Below, in pieces: positions 51,013-59,364 of a DNA stretch of 64,000 nt (position 1 is its first letter; the number at the start of each line of letters is the position of its first letter). The DNA comes from Streptomyces aureus. Its GTDB lineage: Bacteria; Actinomycetota; Actinomycetes; Streptomycetales; Streptomycetaceae. The stretch is taken from the NCBI RefSeq assembly GCF_000725495.1, contig NZ_JNZD01000004.1, positions 682,001 to 746,000 of the forward strand, read 5' to 3'. A model generated the notes under the pieces. That model did no database searches, was not told where the DNA came from, and saw only the letters and a program-made list of their open reading frames with translations. The position numbers and the translations under genes were made by a program.

Positions 51013-52143
51013 TCATCTCTTCCGCACGACGACGAAGTCGGCCAGCGCCACGAGCTGGGCACGGACCTGTTCGGGCATCGGTACGGCGTCCAGCGCCTCG
51101 ATGGCGATCGCGTGCTGGCGGCGCGCCTCGCCGGCGGTCCACTCACGGCCACCCGCCTCCTCGATCAGCGCCGCGCGCGCCGCGAACTCCTCCTCGGAGA
51201 AGTTCTCGAAGTCGCTGGCCTTGGCGTCCTCGGCGAGCAGGTCGCCGAGCCGCTCCGAGGCGGCGCCGCCCGCGGCGAGCGCGGCCACGACCGGCAGGGA
51301 CTTCTTGCGCTGGCGCAGATCGCTCCAGGTCTGCTTCCCGGTGGCCTCCGGGTCGCCCCAGATGCCGAGGAGGTCGTCGACGGCCTGGAAGGCGAGGCCG
51401 AGGTGGTAGCCGTAGCGCTCCAGCGTGTCGGCGGTCAGGTCGTCGGCGCCCCCGAGGACCGCGCCGATGGAGCAGGCGCAGGCGAGCAGGGCGCCGGTCT
51501 TGTTGCCCTCCATCTCCAGGCACTCCTCGACGCTGACGCGGTCGCGGTGCTCGTAGGAGATGTCCTGGGCCTGGCCGTCGATCAGGGCCCGGGTGGCGGT
51601 GGTCAGGCGCCGGGTGGCGCGGCCGGCCTCGACGGTGCCGAGTTCCAGGAGGACCTCGTTGGCCAGCGCGAACAGGGCGTCGCCGACGAGGATCGCCTGG
51701 GCGGGACCGTGCACCTTCCAGACGGTGTCGCGGTGGCGGCGCTGTTCGTCGCCATCCATCAGGTCGTCGTGCAGCAGCGAGAAGTTGTGCACCAGTTCGA
51801 CGGCGACCGCGCCGGGGACGCCCACCTCGGGGGCGGCGCCGGCGGCCTGCGCGGAGAGCACGGCGAGCGCGGGGCGCACCGCCTTGCCGCCGTCGCCGTC
51901 CGCGGGGTTGCCCGCGGCGTCGATCCAGCCGAAGTGGTAGGCGGCGACGGTGTCCATGGGCGGCGCCAGCCGGTCGACGGCTGCCTTCAGCACCGGTGTG
52001 GCCAGGGTCCGGCCGCGCTCCAGGAGCGCGGTCACGTCCACCGCGTCGGCAGCCGCTTCGGCCGGGGGCACAGTGGGCACAATCTCTCCTCTTGTTGCGG
52101 TACGGGGGGTGCGGGGGCCTGCCAGGCTCCGGTCGAGCGTCAT
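51013..52143 (-). CDS. Polyprenyl (farnesyl) diphosphate synthase of the hopanoid operon
   Basis: 376 aa, ATG overlapping the hpnE stop (ATGA). The two Asp-rich motifs are LVHNFSLLHDDLMDGDEQRR (first, DDxxD) and AFQAVDDLLGIWGDPEATGK (second). The leading 30 residues before VPPAEAAAD are not conserved-looking, so a start further in is possible. The product chain length is not certain; the bulky residues before the first DDxxD (Phe-Ser) fit farnesyl diphosphate. It would supply the C15 precursor to HpnD. Confidence 0.9.
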   Translation of the reverse strand: MTLDRSLAGPRTPRTATRGEIVPTVPPAEAAADAVDVTALLERGRTLATPVLKAAVDRLAPPMDTVAAYHFGWIDAAGNPADGDGGKAVRPALAVLSAQAAGAAPEVGVPGAVAVELVHNFSLLHDDLMDGDEQRRHRDTVWKVHGPAQAILVGDALFALANEVLLELGTVEAGRATRRLTTATRALIDGQAQDISYEHRDRVSVEECLEMEGNKTGALLACACSIGAVLGGADDLTADTLERYGYHLGLAFQAVDDLLGIWGDPEATGKQTWSDLRQRKKSLPVVAALAAGGAASERLGDLLAEDAKASDFENFSEEEFAARAALIEEAGGREWTAGEARRQHAIAIEALDAVPMPEQVRAQLVALADFVVVRKR

Positions 52144-53546
52144 GCCGCCTCCTCGAAGAGTCCGAGGAGATGGTCGCGGGGCCGGCCCAGGGCGCTCAGC
52201 GCGGCGTCCGCCGCACCGACTCCACTGCGAACCGCACTCTCCATGGTTGCGGGCCACCCTGTGGCGGTCCACGCTCCGGCCAGGTAGAGGCCGGGGGCTC
52301 TGGTACGGGCGCCGGGCCGCAGCCGCCCGACTCCCGGGGCGGGGGCGAACGTCGCGGTGCGCTCCCGGGTCACGAAGAAGTCCTTCACGCCGGCGCCGCG
52401 CGCGCCGGGCAGCAGCCGCTCCAGCTCCGGCAGGTACCGCTCCCGCAGCACGGCAACGGGCTCGTCGATCTCGTCCTGCGCGGCCGACTGCGACAGCGCC
52501 AGGTACTGCCCCTCGCGCAGCCCGGACGCCTCGGTGCGGTCGAAGACCCACTGCACCGGGGAGCCGAGGGCGGCGAAGAACGGCGCGGTCATGACCGTGC
52601 GGTCGTAGACGACGTGGACGTTGAGGATCGGCGCGGTGCCGATGTCCAGGAGCCGCTCGGGGGCGTCGAGCGCTCCCTCGGGCAGCAGGCCGTGCGCCTC
52701 GCGCTGGGGCACGGCGAGCACGACGGTGTCGGCCTCCAGGCGCTCGCCGGGAACCTGAACGCTCCAGCGGCCGTTCCCGTAAGGGGAGACGGAGGTGACT
52801 CGTGTACGGATCTCGGTGCGTACGCCCGCGGAGTCGAGCGCCTTGCGGGCCAGGGTGTCGTGCAGTTCGCCCAGCGGGACGCGGGCCCAGCCGATGTCGG
52901 CCGCGCCCGGGTCGGACAGCAGACCCGTCTTGAACACCATCGCGGCGAGCCCGAGCGAGGAGTCCTGGGCCACCGCGTTGAGGGTGGCGACCCCCACGAG
53001 GTCCCACAGTGCCTCGACGGCACGGCGTGACTGACCGTGCGCGGCGAGCCAGTCGCCGAAGTTCTGCGCGTCCAGTGCCGGATCGGTGAGGTCCAGGCCC
53101 TTGAGCGCGAGCGCGGCACGGCCGACTCTGGCACGTTCGGCGAGCGAGAGGTGCGGATACGTCGCGAGGCTGCGCGCGAGGTGCAGCGGAACGGGCAGCG
53201 CGGTGCGGCCGATCCTGCCGAGCCGTCGTCCCGGCGGTGCCTCCAGATCGAGAACGGGCACGTCGAGACGATCCTGCAGAGGCGCGAGACCGGTGGCGTC
53301 GACGCGGTCGAGGAACCAGCGGTAGGCGGTGCAGCAGCGCAGGAAGACGTGCTGTCCGTTGTCCACGGTGAGCTCGCCGCGCTGGAAGGAGAACGCGAGA
53401 CCGCCGAGGCGCGGCCGGCTCTCCAGCAGCGTCACCCGGACCCCGGCGTCGGCCAGCGCGAGCGCGGCGGTGGTCCCGGCGAGCCCGCCGCCGATCACCA
53501 CGGCGGTGGCCCGGCCGGAGTCGTCACTGGACTCGACCTCGCTCAT
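52140..53546 (-). CDS. hpnE: Hydroxysqualene dehydroxylase HpnE
   Basis: 468 aa from ATG 53546 behind GGGGAGGG; a GTG at 53588 is possible but less likely. An FAD-dependent amine-oxidase/phytoene-desaturase fold: N-terminal dinucleotide motif AVVIGGGLAGTTAALALADA, ESRPRLGGLAFSFQRGELTV, and C-terminal FAD motif LYLAGAWTATGWPATMESAV. In the HpnCDE route it reductively removes the hydroxyl of hydroxysqualene to give squalene. Confidence 0.94.
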   Translation of the reverse strand: MSEVESSDDSGRATAVVIGGGLAGTTAALALADAGVRVTLLESRPRLGGLAFSFQRGELTVDNGQHVFLRCCTAYRWFLDRVDATGLAPLQDRLDVPVLDLEAPPGRRLGRIGRTALPVPLHLARSLATYPHLSLAERARVGRAALALKGLDLTDPALDAQNFGDWLAAHGQSRRAVEALWDLVGVATLNAVAQDSSLGLAAMVFKTGLLSDPGAADIGWARVPLGELHDTLARKALDSAGVRTEIRTRVTSVSPYGNGRWSVQVPGERLEADTVVLAVPQREAHGLLPEGALDAPERLLDIGTAPILNVHVVYDRTVMTAPFFAALGSPVQWVFDRTEASGLREGQYLALSQSAAQDEIDEPVAVLRERYLPELERLLPGARGAGVKDFFVTRERTATFAPAPGVGRLRPGARTRAPGLYLAGAWTATGWPATMESAVRSGVGAADAALSALGRPRDHLLGLFEEAA

Positions 53547-53698
53547 CACGCACCCTCCCCTGCGGCCGTGCCGCGATGGTCTGACCATCGACGGCGGGCC
53601 GTTGCAGTCAGGGACGCGGCCGGGCTCCGGAGGGTTGCCTGCCGCTTTTCGTCGCCCGCATCACCTTGGTCCATTTGGTCCATCAAACACGCGTCCAT

Positions 53699-54649
53699 TC
53701 AGACACGCCTCCGGACGGTGCGCCGGGAGACGTGCCGGGCGTCGAGACCGGACAGGCCGCGCACCGCGACGTACGCCTTCTCGCGCCCCGGCAGGGACAC
53801 CCGGCCGCGCAGCACGGCCTCCGGCTCGCGCTCGATGCGGTCGAGGAGACGCCGGTAGATGCCCGCCATGGCCGCGACGCAGGCGCCGCTGCGCCGGTCC
53901 AGCATCGGCAGCAGCCGGTAGCCCTCGGCGAACAGAGCGCGCGCCCGCCGCACCTCGAAGTGGACGAGGCCGGCGAAGTCGGAGCCCTGCGGCGGGTTCG
54001 GTCCGTCGAAACCGGCCGAGCAGCCGAACTTGGCCAGGTCGTCGGCGGGCAGATAGGTGCGTCCGCCCTCGGCGTCCTCGCGGACGTCCCGCAGGATGTT
54101 GGTGAGCTGGAGCGCGAGCCCGAGCGTGTCGGCGTACTCCGGCGCGCGCTCGGCTCCCCGCGCCCCCGGTTCGGTGCCGAAGACGCCGAGCGAGAGCCGC
54201 CCGATGGCCCCGGCCACGCACCGGCAGTAGACCTTCAGGTCGTCCCAGGTCTCGTACGTCTCACCGCGTACGTCCATCAGCACGCCGTCGATGAGCTCGT
54301 CCAGGCCCCCGAGGGGCACCGGGAAGTACTCGGCGGTGTGGCTGAGGGCGACCGCGACCGGGTCGGTGTCGTCCTCGTCGACGGCTCCCGCGCGCACGCG
54401 GGCGAGCAGCGCCCGGGTCTCCTCCAGGCGCGTCGCCTTCACGTCCGGCGCCAGCGTGCCGTCACCGATGTCGTCGACGCGCCGCGAGAACGCGTAGAGC
54501 GCCGACATCGCACGGCGCTTGGACGTCGGCAGCAGCCTGATGCCGTACGCGAAATTACGGGCCTGCTGGCCGGTCACCGCCTCGCAGTAGCTGTACGCGG
54601 CGAGTACCGGTGCGGACACGTGCTGTTCCGACTCCACGGTCCGGATCAC
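53699..54649 (-). CDS. hpnD: Presqualene diphosphate synthase HpnD
   Basis: 316 aa from GTG 54649, overlapping the hpnC stop (GTGA). Squalene/phytoene synthase fold: first Asp-rich motif YAFSRRVDDIGDGTL, second motif QLTNILRDVREDAEGGRTYL. It condenses two farnesyl diphosphates to presqualene diphosphate, the first of the three HpnCDE reactions. A 152-bp gap to hpnE contains two TTGGTCCAT-like octamers but no terminator. Confidence 0.95.
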   Translation of the reverse strand: MIRTVESEQHVSAPVLAAYSYCEAVTGQQARNFAYGIRLLPTSKRRAMSALYAFSRRVDDIGDGTLAPDVKATRLEETRALLARVRAGAVDEDDTDPVAVALSHTAEYFPVPLGGLDELIDGVLMDVRGETYETWDDLKVYCRCVAGAIGRLSLGVFGTEPGARGAERAPEYADTLGLALQLTNILRDVREDAEGGRTYLPADDLAKFGCSAGFDGPNPPQGSDFAGLVHFEVRRARALFAEGYRLLPMLDRRSGACVAAMAGIYRRLLDRIEREPEAVLRGRVSLPGREKAYVAVRGLSGLDARHVSRRTVRRRV

Positions 54650-55548
54650 CCCTCTCCTCGCAGAGTCACTCCCACCTCGCGCAGCAGCTGGAGCTTGCCG
54701 GGCTTGGGCGGGCCGGGTAGTACGTCGTATTCGACGGCGGCGATCGCGCGGACCGCCGCCTTTCCCCCCGCGACGAACCCCGCGAGCAGCAGTTTCAGCC
54801 TGCCGTGGACGCTACCCACGAGGGGGGTGCCTTCATTCAGGAGGTTCAAGGCGCGTTCTGCTTCGTATGCAACCAGTGCTCGCACCGATGCGCCTGCCGT
54901 GGGGACGGCGAGATCCGCTTCGGTCACGTGGAAGCGCTTCATGTCCTCGGCGGGCAGGTAGACACGGTCGCGGCCGAGGTCCTCGGCCACGTCCTGGAGG
55001 TGCTCGACGATCTGCAGGCCCGTGCACACCGCGTCGGAGCGGCGGACCCGCTCGGGCGTGGACGTGCCGGTGACGGCGAGGACCAGACGGCCGACGGGGT
55101 TCGCGGACAGCTCGCAGTAGGCGAGGAGGTCGTCGAAGGTCTCGTAGCGCTGGACTAGCTGGTCCTGGCGGTTGGCCGCGATCAGGCCGAGGAAGGGCTC
55201 GGGGGTCAGCCGCGCACGGCGGACCGTGGGCTGGAGCCGACGCAGCAGCGGGTGGAGCGGGACCGCGTCGAACACCCGGTGAAGATCGGCTTCGAAGGCG
55301 TCCAGGAGGACGAGGCGGTCGTCGGCGTCCGCTTCCGCCACGCCGAGCAGGCGCGCGTCGGCGCCGCCGGGGGCGAGGTCGCCGTCACCGATGTCGTCCA
55401 CGAGCCGGGCGAAGCCGTAGACGGCCATGAGGTCGTCACGCCAGGCCCTGGGCAGGAAGAACGGGGCCACGGGAAAGTTCTCGGCCGCGGCTTTGTCGAG
55501 GGTGCCGCGCTCCGGATCGCCGGTGCGGGCCGTCCCGGCTTGGGTCAC
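54646..55548 (-). CDS. hpnC: Hydroxysqualene synthase HpnC
   Basis: 300 aa from GTG 55548. Paralogue of HpnD with both Asp motifs (YGFARLVDDIGDGDL; QIVEHLQDVAEDLGRDRVYL) and ENFPVAPFFLPRAWRDDLMA typical of HpnC. It converts presqualene diphosphate to hydroxysqualene. It is the first gene of the hopanoid operon. The region upstream has a perfect 12-bp palindrome and possible promoter elements (GATAAT on the minus strand near 55708-55713). Confidence 0.94.
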   Translation of the reverse strand: MTQAGTARTGDPERGTLDKAAAENFPVAPFFLPRAWRDDLMAVYGFARLVDDIGDGDLAPGGADARLLGVAEADADDRLVLLDAFEADLHRVFDAVPLHPLLRRLQPTVRRARLTPEPFLGLIAANRQDQLVQRYETFDDLLAYCELSANPVGRLVLAVTGTSTPERVRRSDAVCTGLQIVEHLQDVAEDLGRDRVYLPAEDMKRFHVTEADLAVPTAGASVRALVAYEAERALNLLNEGTPLVGSVHGRLKLLLAGFVAGGKAAVRAIAAVEYDVLPGPPKPGKLQLLREVGVTLRGEG

Positions 55549-55862
55549 CGCTCGCCGCCCGGCGCGAGGACGGCACACGCATCGCGGAGCTGGAGAGTCA
55601 CCGTAGCCATTGCCGTCACATCTCCCGTTCTACACTGCCGACCCAACCCTGCCCATTTCGGACACGCCGCCCGGAGATCCGCCTCGGCGTGACGGTGCCG
55701 GGTGTCGCGTATTATCGCCCTACTTGACGCGTTTCGGCACCGGTACAGCTTACGTTGTACAACGCGGCACACTCCGCCGGGGTGTCCTGCACATCACAAC
55801 AACACACCGATTGGCGTCAAGATTCCCCGCGCCGACGGGAGTTGGCGTTTCCTTTGCAGACG
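55549..55862. other. Promoter region of the hopanoid operon
   Basis: No gene is supportable. It contains GATAAT on the minus strand at 55708-55713, a plausible -10 box, the perfect palindrome at 55753-55764, and on its right end the terminator of the ABC transporter genes. Confidence 0.5.
55753..55764. promoter_or_regulatory. Perfect 12-bp palindrome upstream of hpnC
   Basis: CGTTGTACAACG reads identically on both strands. It lies about 205 bp upstream of hpnC and about 40 bp upstream of the likely -10 box, a place for an operator or activator site. Confidence 0.5.
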
Positions 55863-55896
55863 CAGGGCCCCGCCGGAGCGTTCCGGCGGGGCCCTG
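55863..55896 (-). terminator. Terminator of the surface-polymer cluster
   Basis: A perfect 15-bp stem (CAGGGCCCCGCCGGA with its complement) around GCGT, 12 bp after the stop of the ABC ATPase gene. It ends the whole minus-strand run from 62.9 kb and separates it from hpnC. Confidence 0.85.
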
Positions 55897-55907
55897 GGCG
55901 AAACGGG

Positions 55908-56687
55908 CTACTTCCCCGTGAACTTCTCGTACTCCTTGAGCACGTCCTCGGTCGGGCCGTCCATCCGCAGTTCCCCGCGCTCCAGCCACAGCACGCGGTC
56001 ACACGTGTCACGGATCGACTTGTTGTTGTGGCTCACCAGGAACACCGTGCCCGCGCTCTTGCGCAGCTCCCGGATACGGGCCTCGGACCGCTTCTGGAAG
56101 GAGCGGTCACCGGTGGCGAGGGCCTCGTCGATCATCAGGACATCGTGGTCCTTGGCCGCCGCGATCGAGAAGCGCAGCCGGGCCGCCATGCCGGAGGAGT
56201 ACGTCCGCATCGGCAGGGTGATGAAGTCGCCCTTCTCGTTGATGCCCGAGAAGTCGACGATCTCCTGGTAGCGCTCCTTGACCTGCTCGCGGGACATGCC
56301 CATCGCGAGCCCGCCCAGGATGACGTTGCGCTCACCGGTCAGGTCGTTCATCAGCGCCGCGTTCACGCCGAGCAGCGAGGGCTGGCCGTCGGTGTAGACC
56401 TTGCCCTTCTCCGCGGGCAGCAGACCGGCGATGGCCCGCAGGAGCGTGGACTTGCCGGAGCCGTTCGAACCGATCAGGCCGATGGCCTCGCCGCGGTAGG
56501 CGGTGAAGGAGACACCCTTGACGGCGTGGACCTTGCGGACGCCCCGCTCCTCGCCGCGCTTGAGGATGCGGCTGAGGGCCGCGGTGGCGCTGCCCTTGCC
56601 GGTCTTGGCGCCGTTCACGCGGTAGACGATGTGCAGTTCGTCCGCGATGACGGTCGGGATGTGCGACCTCTTCTCGAGCTCAGCCAC
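55908..56687 (-). CDS. Polysaccharide/teichoic acid ABC exporter ATPase (TagH-like)
   Basis: 259 aa from GTG 56687 behind AGAGG, overlapping the permease stop by eight bases. The N-terminal 40 residues precede Walker A AIGLIGSNGSGKSTLLRAIA. The rest is typical of polysaccharide exporters: LGVNAALMNDLTGERNVILG, the signature MRTYSSGMAARLRFSIAAAK, Walker B VLMIDEALATGD and H-loop VFLVSHNNKSIRDTCDRVLW. It drives export of a completed lipid-linked polymer. Confidence 0.94.
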   Translation of the reverse strand: MAELEKRSHIPTVIADELHIVYRVNGAKTGKGSATAALSRILKRGEERGVRKVHAVKGVSFTAYRGEAIGLIGSNGSGKSTLLRAIAGLLPAEKGKVYTDGQPSLLGVNAALMNDLTGERNVILGGLAMGMSREQVKERYQEIVDFSGINEKGDFITLPMRTYSSGMAARLRFSIAAAKDHDVLMIDEALATGDRSFQKRSEARIRELRKSAGTVFLVSHNNKSIRDTCDRVLWLERGELRMDGPTEDVLKEYEKFTGK

Positions 56688-57606
56688 GGCCGTACCTCTC
56701 TTCAGCCTTCCAGAAGTAGACGAAACCGCCGAGGGACGTGACCACGGCCCAGAAGACGGCGATGGCCCACACGTGCGGCGGCAGGTGGGAGGCGCCGTAG
56801 CCGTCGATGAGCGCGAAGCGCATCAGGTCCATGTAGACGGCCGCGGGGTTCGCCTGGAGCACCCGGGCGATCCACTCGGGGCGGCCGGCCAGCATGGTGC
56901 TGATGGAGAACATGACACCGGAGGCGTACATCCAGGTACGCAGGATGAACGGCATGAGCTGGGCGAGGTCGGGGGTCTTGGCACCCATCCGCGCCACGAT
57001 CAGCGCGAGCCCGGTGTTGAAGAGGAACTGGAGGAACAGCACCGGAACGATCAGCAGCCAGGACAGGCCCGGGTAGCTGCCGAAGCCGATCGCCACGACG
57101 AACAGCACGATCATCGAGAACAGCAGCTGCTGGAGCTGCTGGAGGGCGAACGAGACGGGCAGCGAGGCCCGCGGGAAGTGCAGCGCACGCACCAGGCCCA
57201 GGTTGCCCGAGATCGCCCGGACGCCTGCCATCACCGAGCTCTGCGTGAAGGTGAAGACGAAGACACCGGTCACCAGGAACGGGATGTACACGTCGTGCGA
57301 CATGCCGCGGTTGGCCTTGAGGATCAGGCCGAAGATGAAGTAGTAGACGGCCGCGTTGAGCAGCGGCGTCGCCACCTGCCACAGCTGGCCGAGCTTGGCC
57401 TGGCTGTACTGGGCGGTGAGCTTGGCCTGCGAGAAGGCGAGGATGAAGTGCCGCCGGCCCCACAGCTGACGGACGTACTCGGCCAGTCCGGGCCGGGCAC
57501 CGCTGACCGCGAGGCCGTACTTGGCGGCCAGGTCGGCCGCGGACAGCCCGTCGTCGGGCGAGGGGCGGTCGCTCACGGCGATGCCGCCGTCATGCGTCGT
57601 ACTCAC
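56680..57606 (-). CDS. Polysaccharide/teichoic acid ABC exporter permease (TagG-like, ABC-2)
   Basis: 308 aa from GTG 57606; a GTG at 57576 is an alternative and neither start has a clear ribosome site. Residues 1-60 are cytoplasmic. Six membrane segments follow, including ATPLLNAAVYYFIFGLILKA, IPFLVTGVFVFTFTQSSVMA and WLLIVPVLFLQFLFNTGLAL. It is the ABC-2 membrane partner of the coupled ATPase, moving undecaprenyl- or lipid-linked polymer across the membrane. Confidence 0.93.
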   Translation of the reverse strand: MSTTHDGGIAVSDRPSPDDGLSAADLAAKYGLAVSGARPGLAEYVRQLWGRRHFILAFSQAKLTAQYSQAKLGQLWQVATPLLNAAVYYFIFGLILKANRGMSHDVYIPFLVTGVFVFTFTQSSVMAGVRAISGNLGLVRALHFPRASLPVSFALQQLQQLLFSMIVLFVVAIGFGSYPGLSWLLIVPVLFLQFLFNTGLALIVARMGAKTPDLAQLMPFILRTWMYASGVMFSISTMLAGRPEWIARVLQANPAAVYMDLMRFALIDGYGASHLPPHVWAIAVFWAVVTSLGGFVYFWKAEERYGRG

Positions 57607-57703
57607 AAGGGGATACTTTCGTCTTCGAGAGGCGCACGGCCGGCCGGGCCACGGCATGTGCCGGGGACCGGGTTGTGCCCGGGTGCTCTCAGGATCGAGC
57701 TTG

Positions 57704-58588
57704 TCAGATGACCGGAGGCCGGCCCAGTCGGGTCAGCCGCCACACCGTGCGCCACCTCATGGGACGCCTCGGTCCGCACGGACTCCTCCAGCCTTCCCGG
57801 AATCCGCCGAACCAGGCCCGCAACGCGGCCCGCGAGGGGCGGCGCAGCAGCGTCAGGAGCATCCAGACGCCGAGGTAGACCGGGACGAGGGGGGCGGGAA
57901 GGTTGCGGCGCGCCAGCCAGACGCGGTTGCGGGCCACCATCCGGTGGTACACCGCGTGCCGTGACGGGGCGGTCGTCGGGTGGTACAGCACCATGTCGGA
58001 GCGGTAGTCGATCATCCAGCCGGCGTCGAGGGCCCGCCAGGCCAGGTCGGTCTCCTCATGGGCGTAGAAGAACGCGTCCGGGAGTCCGCCGACCTCGGCG
58101 ATGACCTTCGTACGGACCGCGTTGGCGCCGCCGAGGAACGTGGTGACGCGGGAGGAGCGCATCGGGTCCGAGGCGCGCAGCCTGGGCACGTGCCGGCGCT
58201 GGGTCTCCCCGGTCTCGGGGTCGGCGATGCGGAAACTGATGATGCCGAGCTCGGGGTCGTCGGCGAAGGCGCGGCGGCACAGTTCCGCCGTGTCGTGGCG
58301 CGCGAGCAGGCCGTCGTCGTCCAGGAAGAGGAGGACGTCCACGTCGGTGCCGCCGGGTCCGAAGGCCTCGATGCCCACGTTCCGGCCGCCGGGTATGCCG
58401 AGGTTCTCGGACAGCTCGACCGTCCGGACGCCCTCGGGCACCTCGGGGACGGGTGAGCCGTTGCCGACCACGACCACCTCGACACGGTCGCCGTCCTGCT
58501 TGGCGACCGAGTCGAGCAGGGCCCTGAGCTCGTCGGGGCGGTTGCCCATGGTGATGATCACCGCGCCGACCCTCGTCGCCGTACTCAC
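57704..58588 (-). CDS. Glycosyltransferase family 2
   Basis: 294 aa from GTG 58588, overlapping the phosphatidyltransferase stop (GTGA). GT-A fold: AVIITMGNRPDELRALLDSV, VVVVGNGSPVPEVPEGVRTV, LGIPGGRNVGIEAFGPGG, DVLLFLDDDGLLARHDTAEL with the DDD metal motif, and FYAHEETDLAWRALDAGWMI in the acceptor part. The C-terminal part (about 230-294) has one amphipathic/membrane segment VPVYLGVWMLLTLLRRPSRA. It probably adds one sugar to the polymer or its linkage unit. Confidence 0.92.
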   Translation of the reverse strand: MSTATRVGAVIITMGNRPDELRALLDSVAKQDGDRVEVVVVGNGSPVPEVPEGVRTVELSENLGIPGGRNVGIEAFGPGGTDVDVLLFLDDDGLLARHDTAELCRRAFADDPELGIISFRIADPETGETQRRHVPRLRASDPMRSSRVTTFLGGANAVRTKVIAEVGGLPDAFFYAHEETDLAWRALDAGWMIDYRSDMVLYHPTTAPSRHAVYHRMVARNRVWLARRNLPAPLVPVYLGVWMLLTLLRRPSRAALRAWFGGFREGWRSPCGPRRPMRWRTVWRLTRLGRPPVI

Positions 58589-59364
58589 TTGAGCCTGCTG
58601 GAAGCGAGAATGGACACCAGGTGCAGCACCGTCTGCAGGAGCGCGATGGCGGCGAGCACGGCGGTGCCGAGCCGGGTGAAGAACAGGTCGCCCCTGACCT
58701 GGTCGGCCACGGCCAGCAGCAGGATCAGCAGGGACGCCTCGATGCCGAGGATCAGCCGGTGGAACTTGAGCGCCGCGGCGGCCCGGCGGGCCAGCGCCAC
58801 GCCGGAGGAGCGGGGCTCGGACGCGGACTCCTTGACCGGCGGCAGGCCACCTTGGTGGCGGGCGACGCCGACGAGGTCGGTCTCCGCCTTGACCAGGATG
58901 GCGCCGAGGGCCGCCAGCGTGCCGAGGAAGGCCCACAGCCAGTCGACGCGTCCGCCGCCCCACAGGTCGGAGGCCCGCAGACCGAGGCCGACGAGCACGG
59001 CGGCGTCGGTCAGATAGGCGCCGACACGGTCGAGGTAGACCCCGCCGAGGGAGTACTGCTTCTTCCAGCGCGCGATCTCGCCGTCGACGCAGTCGAGCAG
59101 CAGATACAGCTGGACCATCACCACGCCGAGCACCGCGCCCGCGATCCCCGGCACCAGCAGGGCGGGGGCCGCGAGCACGCCGCAGAGGGTCATCAGGTAC
59201 GTGAGCTGGTTGGGCGTGATCCTGGTGTTCACCAGGTAGCGGTCGCAGCGCAGCGAGATCTCTCGCATGTACAGGCGTCCCGCCCAGTGCTCACCGCTGC
59301 GCCGGTCCTTCACCCCGGGGGGATGAACGACGGGGCGGAGTTCAGCTACCGATGGCCTTGGCAT
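58585..59364 (-). CDS. CDP-alcohol phosphatidyltransferase family membrane enzyme
   Basis: 259 aa with about six membrane segments. The catalytic motif DCVDGEIARWKKQYSLGGVY followed by LDRVGAYL fits D-x2-DG-x2-AR-x8-G-x3-D-x3-D in all but the last position, where the fourth Asp is Ala (DRVGA). The N-terminus VKDRRSGEHWAGRLYMREIS and TRITPNQLTYLMTLCGVLAA match the family. It should transfer an alcohol phosphate from a CDP-alcohol to a lipid or polymer acceptor. It overlaps the dehydrogenase gene by 23 bp and the GT2 gene by 4 bp. Confidence 0.9.
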   Translation of the reverse strand: MPRPSVAELRPVVHPPGVKDRRSGEHWAGRLYMREISLRCDRYLVNTRITPNQLTYLMTLCGVLAAPALLVPGIAGAVLGVVMVQLYLLLDCVDGEIARWKKQYSLGGVYLDRVGAYLTDAAVLVGLGLRASDLWGGGRVDWLWAFLGTLAALGAILVKAETDLVGVARHQGGLPPVKESASEPRSSGVALARRAAAALKFHRLILGIEASLLILLLAVADQVRGDLFFTRLGTAVLAAIALLQTVLHLVSILASSRLK

